DNA of 64,000 nt from Mesorhizobium wenxiniae (GCF_002284535.1 NZ_NPKH01000020.1:248001-312000), one strand, 5' to 3'; counted from the first letter of the stretch, positions 1-7,824 are shown. The notes: a model not told the origin generated them from the letters alone. A program made the numbers and translations.

Positions 1-372
1 TTCGTCGTCCTAGGGCGGAGCCGGAAAGCGGCGTGCGTAGAGGGAGCGGCCAACCACGCCTTCGTCATCCTAGGGCGAAGCAAGGAGCGAAGCGACGCGG
101 CGCAGACCCTAGGATCCATGCCGTAACTTTCGCGCTCCGCAACGGTGCGGAACAATGCTCCCGACCTGAAGAAAACGTCAGCCGTCGTCGCCTGCGTGGC
201 GGACATTCTGAACCGTTTGGGCCTTTCGGCCGAAGTCACGGAATGGATCCTAGGGTCTGCGCACGCCGCTTCGCGGCGGCTCCGCCCTAGGATGACGAAA
301 GCACGGTTAGCGTCTGCCTCGCTAGGGCGATGCACCTCCTGCGTTGAAGGCGCAAGCCAGTGCCGCTTCACC
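1..372. repeat. Intergenic region with inverted palindromic repeat pair (REPIN-like)
   Basis: No gene is seen here. Arm 1 (about 60-123) and arm 2 (about 238-302) are imperfect reverse complements of about 64 bp. Both hold the blocks TCATCCTAGGGCG and GCAGACCCTAGGATCCAT in opposite orientation, separated by about 115 bp. A third partial copy, TCGTCCTAGGGCGGAGC, begins at the window edge (2-18). The arrangement resembles REPIN doublets, meaning two inverted REP units around a spacer. Open frames crossing it have no coding character. It lies downstream of the ABC ATPase gene and could fold as RNA at the end of that transcript. Confidence 0.75.
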
Positions 373-1164
373 TCAATCATCATAGCTGTGTCCTGCCCTG
401 AGCCCGTCGCGCACGCGTGCCGCGATCGCCAGGAACTCCGGTGTCTCGCGGATGTCGAGCGGTCGCTGCTTGGGCAGCGTCGATTCGATGACGTCGCTGA
501 CGCGGCCCGGACGCGGCGACATGACGATGATCCGCGTCGAGAGGTAGACCGCCTCGGGAATGGAATGGGTGACGAAGCAGATGGTCTTGTTGGTCCGCTC
601 CCAAAGCTCCAGAAGCTGTTGGTTGAGATGGTCGCGCACGATCTCGTCCAGCGCGCCGAACGGCTCGTCCATCAACAGGAGATCGGCGTCGAAGGCCAGC
701 GCCCGCGCGATCGAGGCGCGCTGCTGCATGCCGCCGGAAAGCTGCCACGGGTATTTCTGCTCGAAGCCGCCCAGGTTGACGAGGTCGAGCGTGCGCTTGA
801 TCCGCGCCGCCTGCTCTGTCTTCGACAGGCCCATGATTTCCAGCGGCAGCGCCACGTTGCGCTCGATCGTACGCCACGGATAAAGCGCCGCCGCCTGGAA
901 GACATAGCCATAGGCGCGGCTCTGGCGCGCCTGCTCCGGCGTCATGCCGTTGACGGAGATGCTTCCCGATGTTGGTTTTTCCAGATCGGCGATGACCCGC
1001 AGCAGGGTCGTCTTGCCGCAGCCGGACGGCCCGATGAAGGAGACGAATTCACCTTTGCCGATGGTCAGGTCGACATTCGACAGCGCCTGCACCGGGCCGT
1101 CATTGGTCTGGAAGGTCAGGCCGAGCTTGCTTGCCGAAACGACGGCTGGCGATGTTCCCGTCAT
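373..1164 (-). CDS. ABC transporter ATP-binding protein, nitrate/taurine/pyrimidine-precursor type
   Basis: A 263-residue cytoplasmic ATPase of the NrtD/SsuB/TauB family, which drives uptake of small organic or inorganic nitrogen and sulfur compounds. Visible motifs are Walker A GPSGCGKT (residues 45-52), Q-loop around Q90, signature LSGGMQQ (142-148), Walker B LLLMDEP (162-168) and the switch His200. The length is normal. It is transcribed away from the cupin gene at 1299 and is followed by about 370 bp of repeats, so no permease or binding protein lies next to it inside the window. Partners may lie beyond the left edge or elsewhere. The nearby pyrimidine catabolic genes make a pyrimidine-related substrate possible, but this is inference only. 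Confidence 0.9.
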   Translation of the reverse strand: MTGTSPAVVSASKLGLTFQTNDGPVQALSNVDLTIGKGEFVSFIGPSGCGKTTLLRVIADLEKPTSGSISVNGMTPEQARQSRAYGYVFQAAALYPWRTIERNVALPLEIMGLSKTEQAARIKRTLDLVNLGGFEQKYPWQLSGGMQQRASIARALAFDADLLLMDEPFGALDEIVRDHLNQQLLELWERTNKTICFVTHSIPEAVYLSTRIIVMSPRPGRVSDVIESTLPKQRPLDIRETPEFLAIAARVRDGLRAGHSYDD

Positions 1165-1298
1165 AGGCCGCAGCCTGCCTTTTCGCGCCGCTGCTGCGCC
1201 GGGCGGAATCCGGTTGATTTTGCCGCAATATTGCTTTCCACTCGCCCCGTCCTATCCGACTGAGAGTTCCCACTCGATCGACGCCCAGAGCATCCCAG

Positions 1299-1703
1299 AT
1301 GTCGTCCAAACCCACTTGTCATCTTATCCGCCCTGAAAGCTCTTATGAAGGCAAGCAGGGACTGAGTTATTTCACCGGTATCGCCGCCGAGACGGTCGGC
1401 TCGACCGGCATCTGCATGCACCTGCTGACCATGCCGCCCGGTGCCCGCGCCAAGGCGCATATGCACGAAAGCCATGAAACGGCGATCTATGTGCTCTCCG
1501 GCGAGGTTCATACCTGGTATGGCGACCGACTCGAACAGCAGATCGTGGTCAAGGCCGGCGACCTCTTCTACATTCCTGCCGGGGTGCCGCATCTGCCGGC
1601 CAATCTGAGCGACAGTTCGGCCTCGGCGGTCATCGCCCGCACCGATCCCAACGAACAGGAAAGTGTCATCCTGCTGCCGGAACTGGATGGGCTGGTCGCC
1701 TGA
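1299..1703 (+). CDS. Cupin-domain protein
   Basis: A 134-residue single-domain cupin. The first cupin motif is seen as HMHESHETAIYVLSGEV (about residues 55-71), giving His ligands and a Glu. The second motif is AGDLFYIPAGVPHLPAN (about 86-102), with the last metal-ligand His. No signal peptide is seen. It is divergent from the ABC ATPase and convergent with the small secreted protein of the pyrimidine operon, so it has its own promoter in the 134-bp gap at 1165-1298. Small cupins of this kind bind a metal and act as isomerases, dioxygenases or sensors. The sequence alone does not give the reaction. Confidence 0.85.
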   Translation: MSSKPTCHLIRPESSYEGKQGLSYFTGIAAETVGSTGICMHLLTMPPGARAKAHMHESHETAIYVLSGEVHTWYGDRLEQQIVVKAGDLFYIPAGVPHLPANLSDSSASAVIARTDPNEQESVILLPELDGLVA

Positions 1704-1738
1704 GGTCGGCATCGGCGGAGAGGCCATCATCGGCACCG

Positions 1739-2113
1739 TCACGAACATGATTTCAACGGCCCTATCTCTTCAAGGCCGGGAATGGTCACGAAGAAACCGT
1801 CAGCTCCCTTGTTGGTGACCTTGACGGTCTCAGTCGTCGTTCCCTCCTCGCCTTCAGCGAAACAGGTCGAGCTCAACGACTGCGTACCAGGCGCCGTCAC
1901 CAGTTGCCGCGCGAACCGGCAGCCGCTGCCATAGGTTTCGACGCCGTCGGCGGTCAGCACGACATAGGCATCGCTGTCCTGATAGCCGAGCCATACACCG
2001 GCACAACCGACATCATTGCCATAGGAACCGGCAAGAACCTCAGCCGCTACCGGTACGCCGGTAATGCTCGCCACAACCAGTGAGGCGATCGCTGCCGAAC
2101 GCGCCAAGCTCAC
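1739..2113 (-). CDS. Small secreted hypothetical protein, last gene of the pyrimidine operon
   Basis: A 124-residue protein with an N-terminal hydrophobic stretch ending in VPVAAEV (about residues 20-26), which looks like a Sec signal peptide. The mature part has four Cys residues (in VGCAG, GSGCRF, STCFA and the C-terminal KSCS), which could form disulfides in the periplasm. The start is GTG at 2113 and overlaps the TGA stop of the dihydropyrimidinase gene (GTGA), so translation is probably coupled. I do not recognise a family. Its position as the last gene of a cytoplasmic catabolic operon is odd for an exported protein. Confidence 0.65.
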   Translation of the reverse strand: MSLARSAAIASLVVASITGVPVAAEVLAGSYGNDVGCAGVWLGYQDSDAYVVLTADGVETYGSGCRFARQLVTAPGTQSLSSTCFAEGEEGTTTETVKVTNKGADGFFVTIPGLEEIGPLKSCS

Positions 2114-3561
2114 ACCCCGGTCGCCGGAATGCCGGTGCGTTCCACCTTGCGCGGTGCGGAAATTTCCTTCCAGGTCGACAGCGCCCGGTTGACCGCTGCA
2201 TTCGGCTCGCGAGCGACGAACTCCCCATGGCCGGGCTTCGCCTTGACCTCAGCTTCCTGGATCGACAGTTCGCCGCGCGAGAAGACATAGCGCGGCAGGC
2301 CGGTCACCTCAAAACCTTCGAAGACGTTATAGTCGATCACCGACTGCTGCTTTTTGGCCGTGATCTTCTTCTTGCGCTTCGGGTCCCAGACGAGGATGTC
2401 GGCGTCCGCACCTTCAACGATGGCGCCCTTCTTCGGATACATGTTGAGGATCTTGGCGATGTTGGTCGAGGTCACCGCGACGAATTCGTTCATCGTCAGC
2501 CGGCCGGTGTTGACGCCCGTCGTCCACAGCACCGGCAAGCGGTCCTCGAGTCCGCCGGTGCCGTTCGGGATTTTGGTGAAATCGCCGACGCCGTTGCGCT
2601 TTTGGCTGGTGGTGAAGGCGCAATGGTCTGTCGCCACCACTTGCAGCGATCCGGCCTGCAGGCCGGCCCACAGCGAATCCTGATGCAATTTGTTGCGGAA
2701 GGGCGGGCTCATCACGCGGCGCGCCGCGTGATCCCAGTCCTTGTTGAAATATTCGCTCTCGTCGAGTGTCAAATGCTGGATCAGCGGCTCGCCGAAGACG
2801 CGCATGCCTTTCTGCCGCGCCCGACGAATGGCTTCGTGAGCCTGCTCGCAGGAGACATGCACGACATAGAGCGGCACGCCGGCCATGTCGGCGATCATGA
2901 TGGCGCGGTTGGTCGCCTCGCCTTCGACCTCCGGCGGGCGCGAATAGGCATGCCCCTCCGGGCCGTTGTTGCCGGCAGCCAGAAGCTTCTGCGAAAGCGC
3001 GGCCACCACATCGCCATTCTCGGCATGAACCAACGGCAGCGCGCCAAGGTCGGCGCAGCGCTGGAACGACGAATACATCTCGTCGTCGTCGACCATCAGC
3101 GCGCCCTTGTAGGCCATGAAGTGCTTGAACGAGGTGATGCCCTTGTCGACGACGGTGGCCATCTCGTCGAACACCTGCTTGCCCCACCAGGTGATCGCCA
3201 TATGGAAGGAATAGTCGCAGGAGGCCTTCGAGGTTTTATTGTCCCACATCTGCAAGGCCTCGAGCAGGGACTGCTGCGGCGACGGCAGACAAAAATCGAC
3301 GACCATGGTGGTGCCGCCGGCAAGGGCGGCGCGCGTGCCGCTCTCGAAATCGTCGGCCGAATAGGTGCCCATGAACGGCATTTCGAGATGGGTGTGCGGA
3401 TCGATGCCGCCTGGCATCACATAGCAGCCGGTGCCGTCGAACTCGTGGTCGCCATGCAGGTCCGGGCCGATGGCGATGATCTTGCCGTGCTTGAACAGTA
3501 CGTCGGCCTTCCAGGTGCGGTCGGCGGTGACGATGGTGCCGTTCTTGATGACTTTGGTCAT
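2110..3561 (-). CDS. hydA: Dihydropyrimidinase (D-hydantoinase family)
   Basis: A 483-residue amidohydrolase that opens the ring of dihydrouracil or dihydrothymine to N-carbamoyl-beta-amino acid, the second step of reductive pyrimidine degradation. The binuclear metal site is visible: GGIDPHTHLE with H57 and H59, the FMAYKG motif with K152 as the expected carboxylated lysine, H179 in VHAEN, H235 in YVVHVS and D312 in ATDHCAF. Length and motifs match the dihydropyrimidinase branch. The start ATG is 62 bp after the stop of the M20 hydrolase gene, and the 3' end overlaps the next gene by 4 bp. Neighbouring genes supply the steps before and after, which makes the pyrimidine role more likely than a general hydantoinase. 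Confidence 0.95.
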   Translation of the reverse strand: MTKVIKNGTIVTADRTWKADVLFKHGKIIAIGPDLHGDHEFDGTGCYVMPGGIDPHTHLEMPFMGTYSADDFESGTRAALAGGTTMVVDFCLPSPQQSLLEALQMWDNKTSKASCDYSFHMAITWWGKQVFDEMATVVDKGITSFKHFMAYKGALMVDDDEMYSSFQRCADLGALPLVHAENGDVVAALSQKLLAAGNNGPEGHAYSRPPEVEGEATNRAIMIADMAGVPLYVVHVSCEQAHEAIRRARQKGMRVFGEPLIQHLTLDESEYFNKDWDHAARRVMSPPFRNKLHQDSLWAGLQAGSLQVVATDHCAFTTSQKRNGVGDFTKIPNGTGGLEDRLPVLWTTGVNTGRLTMNEFVAVTSTNIAKILNMYPKKGAIVEGADADILVWDPKRKKKITAKKQQSVIDYNVFEGFEVTGLPRYVFSRGELSIQEAEVKAKPGHGEFVAREPNAAVNRALSTWKEISAPRKVERTGIPATGV

Positions 3562-3623
3562 TTTTGTTCCCTTGTTTTTCTCGCGCTTCTTGGTGAGCGG
3601 CGTTCGGACTTTTGGTTTCTAGT

Positions 3624-4874
3624 TCACTCCACAATCACCGCTGTTTCCACCACCGCGTGGAACAGCACGTCGGCGCCGGCCGCCGCCCATTCCTTGGTGA
3701 TTTCCTCGGCCTCATTATGCGACAGCCCGTCGACGCACGGGCACATCACCATTGCGGTGGGCGCGACGCGGTTGATCCAGCAGGCGTCGTGGCCGGCGCC
3801 GGAGACGATGTTGCGATGCGTATAACCCAAGCGCTCCGCAGCATCCCGCACAGCCTTGACGCAGCCCGCATCGAAAGCGACCGGATCGAAATGGCCGACC
3901 TGCTCGATTTGATATTTGATATCGAGCGCCTCGCAGATCGTGTCGATGCCTTCGCGGATGCGCGCGTCCATCGCGTCGAGCACCTCCTTTTCCGGCGAGC
4001 GGATGTCGATGGTGAAGACGGTGCGTCCGGCGATGATGTTGCGCGAGTTCGGATAGACTTCCATGTGGCCGACCGCGCCTACGGCATCGGGCTGGTAGTG
4101 CATGGCGATCTCGTGCACCAGCTCGATCACCCTCGCCATGCCGAGCCCGGCGTTGCGGCGCTTCGGCATCGGCGTCGAGCCGGTATGCGCCTCCCTGCCG
4201 GTCAACGTCACCTGCAGCCATTTCAGTCCCTGGCCATGGGTGACGACGCCGATGTCGATGCCTTCGTCCTCGAGGATCGGACCTTGCTCGATATGCAGCT
4301 CGAAGAAGGCGTGGATTTGGCGCGCGCCGACTTTCTCGGTGCCCTTCCAGCCGATGCGTTCGAGCTCCTCGCCAAATTTCTTGCCGTCCTTGTCGACATG
4401 CGAGTAGACGTCGGCCTGATCGAGCACGCCGGCGAAGACGCCGGACGCCATCATGGCTGGCGCAAAGCGCGCGCCTTCCTCGTTCGTCCAGTTGGTGACG
4501 ACAATCGGATGTTTTGTCTTGATGCCGAGTTCGTTGAGCGAGCGCACGATCTCCAGCCCGCCGAGTACGCCGAGCACGCCGTCGTACTTGCCGCCGGTCG
4601 GCTGAGTATCGAGATGGCTGCCGACATAGACCGGCGGCAGATCAGGGTCAGTGCCTTCACGGCGGGCAAACATCGTGCCCATCTCGTCGAGGCCCATTTC
4701 GAGCCCCGCTGCCTCGCACCAGCGCTTGAACAGACGCCGCCCCTCGCCGTCCTCGTCGGTCAACGTCTGGCGATTGTTGCCGCCGGCAATGCCGGGGCCG
4801 ATCTTCGCCATCTCCATTATCGAATCCCACAAACGGTCTGAATTGATTCGCAGATTCTCGCCCGGAGCGGCCAT
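3624..4874 (-). CDS. M20-family Zn-dependent amidohydrolase, probable N-carbamoyl-beta-alanine amidohydrolase
   Basis: A 416-residue cytoplasmic enzyme of the allantoate amidohydrolase / N-carbamoyl amino acid hydrolase group. Metal-site motifs are GSHLDTQPTGGKYDG (H87, D98), NEEGARF (E132, E133) and GAGHDA near the C-terminus. Between dihydropyrimidinase and a beta-amino acid aminotransferase, its expected reaction is N-carbamoyl-beta-alanine to beta-alanine, CO2 and ammonia. Allantoate or N-carbamoyl-L-amino acids are alternative substrates from the family alone. Its ATG lies only 3 bp after the stop of the DUF559 gene. Its ribosome binding site (AGGA, and GAGG further upstream) therefore lies inside the 3' end of that inserted reading frame. 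Confidence 0.92.
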   Translation of the reverse strand: MAAPGENLRINSDRLWDSIMEMAKIGPGIAGGNNRQTLTDEDGEGRRLFKRWCEAAGLEMGLDEMGTMFARREGTDPDLPPVYVGSHLDTQPTGGKYDGVLGVLGGLEIVRSLNELGIKTKHPIVVTNWTNEEGARFAPAMMASGVFAGVLDQADVYSHVDKDGKKFGEELERIGWKGTEKVGARQIHAFFELHIEQGPILEDEGIDIGVVTHGQGLKWLQVTLTGREAHTGSTPMPKRRNAGLGMARVIELVHEIAMHYQPDAVGAVGHMEVYPNSRNIIAGRTVFTIDIRSPEKEVLDAMDARIREGIDTICEALDIKYQIEQVGHFDPVAFDAGCVKAVRDAAERLGYTHRNIVSGAGHDACWINRVAPTAMVMCPCVDGLSHNEAEEITKEWAAAGADVLFHAVVETAVIVE

Positions 4875-4877
4875 TTC

Positions 4878-5324
4878 CTAAAACCTCATCGATTGCGGCA
4901 CGCCGGCGTCCCCCTCCCCCTCGAGGGGAGGGTGGCCGCGAAGCGGTCGGGTGGGGTCGCCGAACATGCGCACGACCTTCTCCTTCACCACCTGCGCGAC
5001 ATGCCATGCGCTGTTTATGACATCGGGCTCGTCAACGCGAAATATATCGAACCCGAGCGATCGCAGATAGGCGTCACGGACAGCATCGTGCCGTCTGCCC
5101 AGTTCCTGCTCGTGCAGATCGCCATCCACTTCCACGACCAGCTTTACCGCGAGGCAGGCAAAGTCAACGATATAAGGCCCAATCGGACACTGGCGGCGGA
5201 ACTTGATGCCGGCTGATTTCAACTCGCGCAGTTCGTACCACAGCAGGGATTCGCCTTTGGTCGCATGAACTCGAAGCGCGCGCGCCTTTTGACGCATTTC
5301 GAAGCTCACGCGGGTACGGGGCAT
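4878..5324 (-). CDS. DUF559 (Vsr-like) endonuclease-domain protein inside a repeat-bounded cassette
   Basis: A 148-residue protein from the ATG at 5324, where GAGG lies about 9 nt upstream; a TTG at 5333 would add three residues. The DUF559 core is clear: a basic N-terminal helix, ESLLWYELR, IKFRRQCPIGPYIVDFAC, VEVDGDLHE, and GFDIFRV. This is the PD-(D/E)XK / Vsr-like nuclease fold, with the D of IVDF and the E of VEVDG as likely catalytic acids. No partner methylase or Dcm is nearby. The C-terminal 25 or so residues (DPTRPLRGHPPLEGEG and on) are encoded by a palindromic repeat, not by the domain. It splits an otherwise tight pyrimidine operon. Confidence 0.85.
   Translation of the reverse strand: MPRTRVSFEMRQKARALRVHATKGESLLWYELRELKSAGIKFRRQCPIGPYIVDFACLAVKLVVEVDGDLHEQELGRRHDAVRDAYLRSLGFDIFRVDEPDVINSAWHVAQVVKEKVVRMFGDPTRPLRGHPPLEGEGDAGVPQSMRF
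4911..4959 (+). repeat. Palindromic repeat, left arm of the DUF559 cassette
   Basis: This copy reads CCTCCCCCTCGAGGGGAGGG followed by TGGCCGCGAAGCGGTCGGG and TGGGGTCG. It contains two nested hairpins: CCCTCGAGGG in the first part, and CCGCGAAGCGG in the second. It is the inverted counterpart of 5371-5418, with only a few mismatches over about 48 bp. It lies within the 3' coding end of the DUF559 gene. Confidence 0.85.
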
Positions 5325-5370
5325 CAGAAACAACCTCGCGGCAAGAGATCAGGTCGGCGCGCTGCCGCAC

Positions 5371-5418
5371 CGACCCCACCCGGCCGCTTCGCGGCCACCC
5401 TCCCCTCAAGGGGGAGGG
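5371..5418 (-). repeat. Palindromic repeat, right arm of the DUF559 cassette
   Basis: This copy is in inverted orientation to 4911-4959, with the same core (CCGCTTCGCGG, CCCTCCCCTCAAGGGGGAGGG split across the two parts of the unit). It lies between the DUF559 start and the aminotransferase stop. Outside the two arms the 9-bp word TGCGGCACG occurs in direct orientation at 4894-4902 and 5424-5432, like a target-site duplication. Confidence 0.85.
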
Positions 5419-5436
5419 AAAGCTGCGGCACGTCCC

Positions 5437-6765
5437 TCAATCCACCGCCCTCAGCACTTCACGCACATGGTCGATCAATTCGTTGATCTGGCCCTTGGTG
5501 ATGATCAGCGGCGGCGACATCGCGATGATGTCGCCGGTGGTGCGGATCAGGGCGCCGCGCTCGAACGCCTTGACGAAGGCCGAGAAGGCACGCTTGGTCG
5601 GACTGCCGGGGATGGGCGCCAGCTCGATCGCGCCGATCAGGCCGATGTTTCTGATATCGATGACGTTCGGCTCGCCCTTCAGCGAATGCAGCGCGTCTTC
5701 CCAATACGGCGCCAGTTCCTCGCCGCGGGTCAGCAGGCCCTCTTCCTTGTAGGTGTCGAGCGTGCCGAGGGCTGCCGCGCAGGCGATCGGATTGCCCGAA
5801 TAAGTGTAGCCGTGGAAGAACTCGATCATATGCTCGGGACCGATCATGAAAGCGTCGTGGATTTCCTTCTTGACGAACACCGCGCCCATCGGGATGACGC
5901 CATTGGAGACGCCCTTGGCGGTCGTCATAATATCGGGGGTGACGCCGAAATAGTCGGCGGCAAACGGCGTGCCGAGGCGGCCGAAGCCGGTGATGACCTC
6001 GTCGAAGATCAACAGGATGCCGTGCTTGGTGCAAATCTCGCGTAGCCTCTCGAGATAGCCCTTCGGCGGCAGGATGACGCCGGTGGAACCGGCCACCGGC
6101 TCGACGATGACGGCCGCGATGGTGGAGGCATCATGCAGCGCAACGATGCGCTCCAGCTCGTTGGCCAATTCCGCGCCATGCTCGGGCACGCCCTTGGTGA
6201 ACGAATTCTTCTCGGGAAGATGCGTGTGCGGCATGTGGTCGACGCCACCGAGCAGCGTGCCAAACATCTTGCGATTGGTCACGATACCGCCGACCGAGAT
6301 GCCGCCGAAATTGACCCCGTGATAGCCGCGCTCGCGGCCGATCAGGCGGGTGCGTGAGCCCTCACCTTTGGCGCGATGGTAGGCGATCGCCATCTTCAGC
6401 GCAGTCTCCACCGATTCCGATCCGGAATTGGTGAAGAACACGTGGTCCATGCCCTTCGGCGCGAGATCGACCAAACGGTTCGCCAGTTCGAAGACGATCG
6501 GGTGGCCCATCTGAAAGGCCGGCGCATAGTCGAGTTCGGCGGCCTGTTGCTGGATCGCCTCGGTGATCTTCGGCCGGCAGTGGCCGGCATTGACGCACCA
6601 CAGGCCGGCGGTGCCGTCGAGAACCTTGCGCCCGTCGCTGGTCGTGTAATGCATGTCCTTGGCGGACACCATCATGCGGGGCGCCTGTTTGAATTGCCGG
6701 TTCGCCGTGAACGGCATCCAGAATGCGCTGAGATCGTTCGGCGTGACTTTCAGCCGGTTGGACAT
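5437..6765 (-). CDS. Class III PLP aminotransferase, probable beta-alanine:pyruvate (omega-amino acid) transaminase
   Basis: A 442-residue enzyme from the ATG at 6765, which is preceded by AAGGGGAAG; a TTG two codons upstream is less likely. Features of the class III family are GTAGLWCVNAGH, TNSGSESVETALK, RGYHGVNFGG, IFDEVITGFGRLG with the PLP-binding Asp (about 255), and TTAKGVSNG with the Schiff-base Lys (about 284). The family converts beta-alanine or 3-aminoisobutyrate with pyruvate to the semialdehyde and alanine. Here it would complete uracil or thymine breakdown. It is the first gene of the operon and faces the RutR-like gene across a shared 242-bp control region. Confidence 0.92.
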   Translation of the reverse strand: MSNRLKVTPNDLSAFWMPFTANRQFKQAPRMMVSAKDMHYTTSDGRKVLDGTAGLWCVNAGHCRPKITEAIQQQAAELDYAPAFQMGHPIVFELANRLVDLAPKGMDHVFFTNSGSESVETALKMAIAYHRAKGEGSRTRLIGRERGYHGVNFGGISVGGIVTNRKMFGTLLGGVDHMPHTHLPEKNSFTKGVPEHGAELANELERIVALHDASTIAAVIVEPVAGSTGVILPPKGYLERLREICTKHGILLIFDEVITGFGRLGTPFAADYFGVTPDIMTTAKGVSNGVIPMGAVFVKKEIHDAFMIGPEHMIEFFHGYTYSGNPIACAAALGTLDTYKEEGLLTRGEELAPYWEDALHSLKGEPNVIDIRNIGLIGAIELAPIPGSPTKRAFSAFVKAFERGALIRTTGDIIAMSPPLIITKGQINELIDHVREVLRAVD

Positions 6766-6858
6766 GACCAAGACTTCCCCTTGTAACCTGTTTCGGTGCG
6801 GCTAACGCTTGGTCTTCCCGACACTTGGTCTCTGCTGCGTTTTCGTGCTACGCAAATT

Positions 6859-6876
6859 TTTGACCGATCGGACAAA
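6859..6876. promoter_or_regulatory. Probable RutR operator in the aminotransferase / rutR intergenic region
   Basis: TTTGACCGATCGGACAAA is an 18-bp palindrome with a single mismatched pair. It fits the known Escherichia coli RutR motif TTGACCA-NN-TGGTCAA at most positions. It lies between the divergent aminotransferase operon (start 6765) and the RutR-like gene (7008). A related 16-bp box lies upstream of preT at 13102-13117. Confidence 0.7.
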
Positions 6877-7007
6877 CGTTAGCACCGCCCTGTCGGCGGT
6901 CAAGGATTACTAGCGGAAATGCGGCAGCTGAGGCGCGCTCCACAGGCCGGAGAAAAACTGGTCCAGAGAATTGGTCCAGATGACCCTCGCGGCAATGTCC
7001 TGCGGCG

Positions 7008-7655
7008 ATGACGACAGGCATGGACATCCCTGCCCCTCGCCGCACCCGCATTCAGCAGGAAAAACGCGAGCTGATCCTGGAGGCGGCGCTCGAGGTGTTC
7101 TCAACCAACGGCTTTCGCGGCTCGACCATCGACCAGATCGCCGAAGCCGCCGGCATGTCGAAGCCGAACCTGCTCTACTATTTCCGCCGCAAAGAGGACA
7201 TCCACGAGACGCTGATGCAGCGGCTTCTCGACACCTGGCTGGCGCCGCTGCGCGAGCTCGACGACATCGGTGATCCCCTGACCGAATTGCGCAGCTACAT
7301 CAGGCGCAAGCTCGAAATGGCGCGCGATTTCCCTAGGGAAAGCCGGCTGTTCGCCAACGAGATCCTGCAAGGCGCGCCGCGCATCATGCCGATGCTGGAG
7401 GGCGAGTTGAAGACGCTGGTCGACGAGAAGGCCGCCGTCATCAAGGGCTGGATGCGCGCCGGCAAGATCGCCCGCACCGACCCCTGGCACCTGATCTTCT
7501 CGATCTGGGCGACGACGCAGCACTATGCCGATTTCGACGTTCAGGTCCGCGCCGTGCTCGGCCCCGACCGCGGCGGAGCCGGCCGCTTCGAGGACGCGGC
7601 AAGGTTTCTCGAGCAATTGTTCATCGACGGGCTGAAGCCCAAAAGCCAATCATAG
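7008..7655 (+). CDS. rutR: TetR-family regulator, RutR-like (pyrimidine-responsive)
   Basis: A 215-residue regulator. The N-terminal helix-turn-helix is seen in STIDQIAEAAGMSKPNLLYYF (about residues 39-59), and the C-terminal ligand domain contains ESRLFANEILQGAP, LVDEKAAVIKGW and HLIFSIWATTQHYADF. These segments closely match my knowledge of E. coli RutR, which binds uracil and thymine and represses pyrimidine genes. E. coli uses RutR for the oxidative Rut pathway, whereas here it adjoins the reductive pathway. The start could also be the ATG at 7020; neither has a clear Shine-Dalgarno. It is divergent from the aminotransferase operon, with a RutR-type palindrome between them. Confidence 0.9.
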   Translation: MTTGMDIPAPRRTRIQQEKRELILEAALEVFSTNGFRGSTIDQIAEAAGMSKPNLLYYFRRKEDIHETLMQRLLDTWLAPLRELDDIGDPLTELRSYIRRKLEMARDFPRESRLFANEILQGAPRIMPMLEGELKTLVDEKAAVIKGWMRAGKIARTDPWHLIFSIWATTQHYADFDVQVRAVLGPDRGGAGRFEDAARFLEQLFIDGLKPKSQS

Positions 7656-7658
7656 CAA

Positions 7659-7778
7659 TCAGGCGCTGCACCGCTCGGCCGGAAGCCGGTCGAGCAGTTC
7701 GAGCAGCTTTTGCAGCCTTGTGATCGAATTCTGCTCGGCGAGCGGCGTATAGACGATCAGCCTCACGACGACCTGCAC
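7659..7778 (-). pseudogene. Possible gene remnant or very small ORF
   Basis: A 39-codon frame from a GTG at 7778 reads MQVVVRLIVYTPLAEQNSI and then TRLQKLLELLDRLPAER before its stop. The last part looks like an amphipathic helix from the end of a larger protein. No ribosome binding site or family is recognised. It lies just after the 3' end of rutR on the opposite strand and may be a decayed C-terminus or chance. Confidence 0.25.
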
Positions 7779-7824
7779 TATGCCGCGTGAGCCGCACGGC
7801 GATGATACTTTCCTGAGAAGGGGC

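Noticed and set aside
145..1263. Long plus-strand open frame over the ABC ATPase
   Set aside because: It is antisense to a clear ATPase gene and translates to Arg/His/Asp-rich sequence without domains; a high-GC shadow.
2080..3825. 581-codon plus-strand open frame
   Set aside because: Antisense to dihydropyrimidinase; no coding character.
5325..5333. TTG-extended starts such as 5333 for DUF559, 6771 for the aminotransferase and 23128 for the fused ATPase
   Set aside because: Each has an ATG a few codons downstream with a better-placed ribosome binding site.
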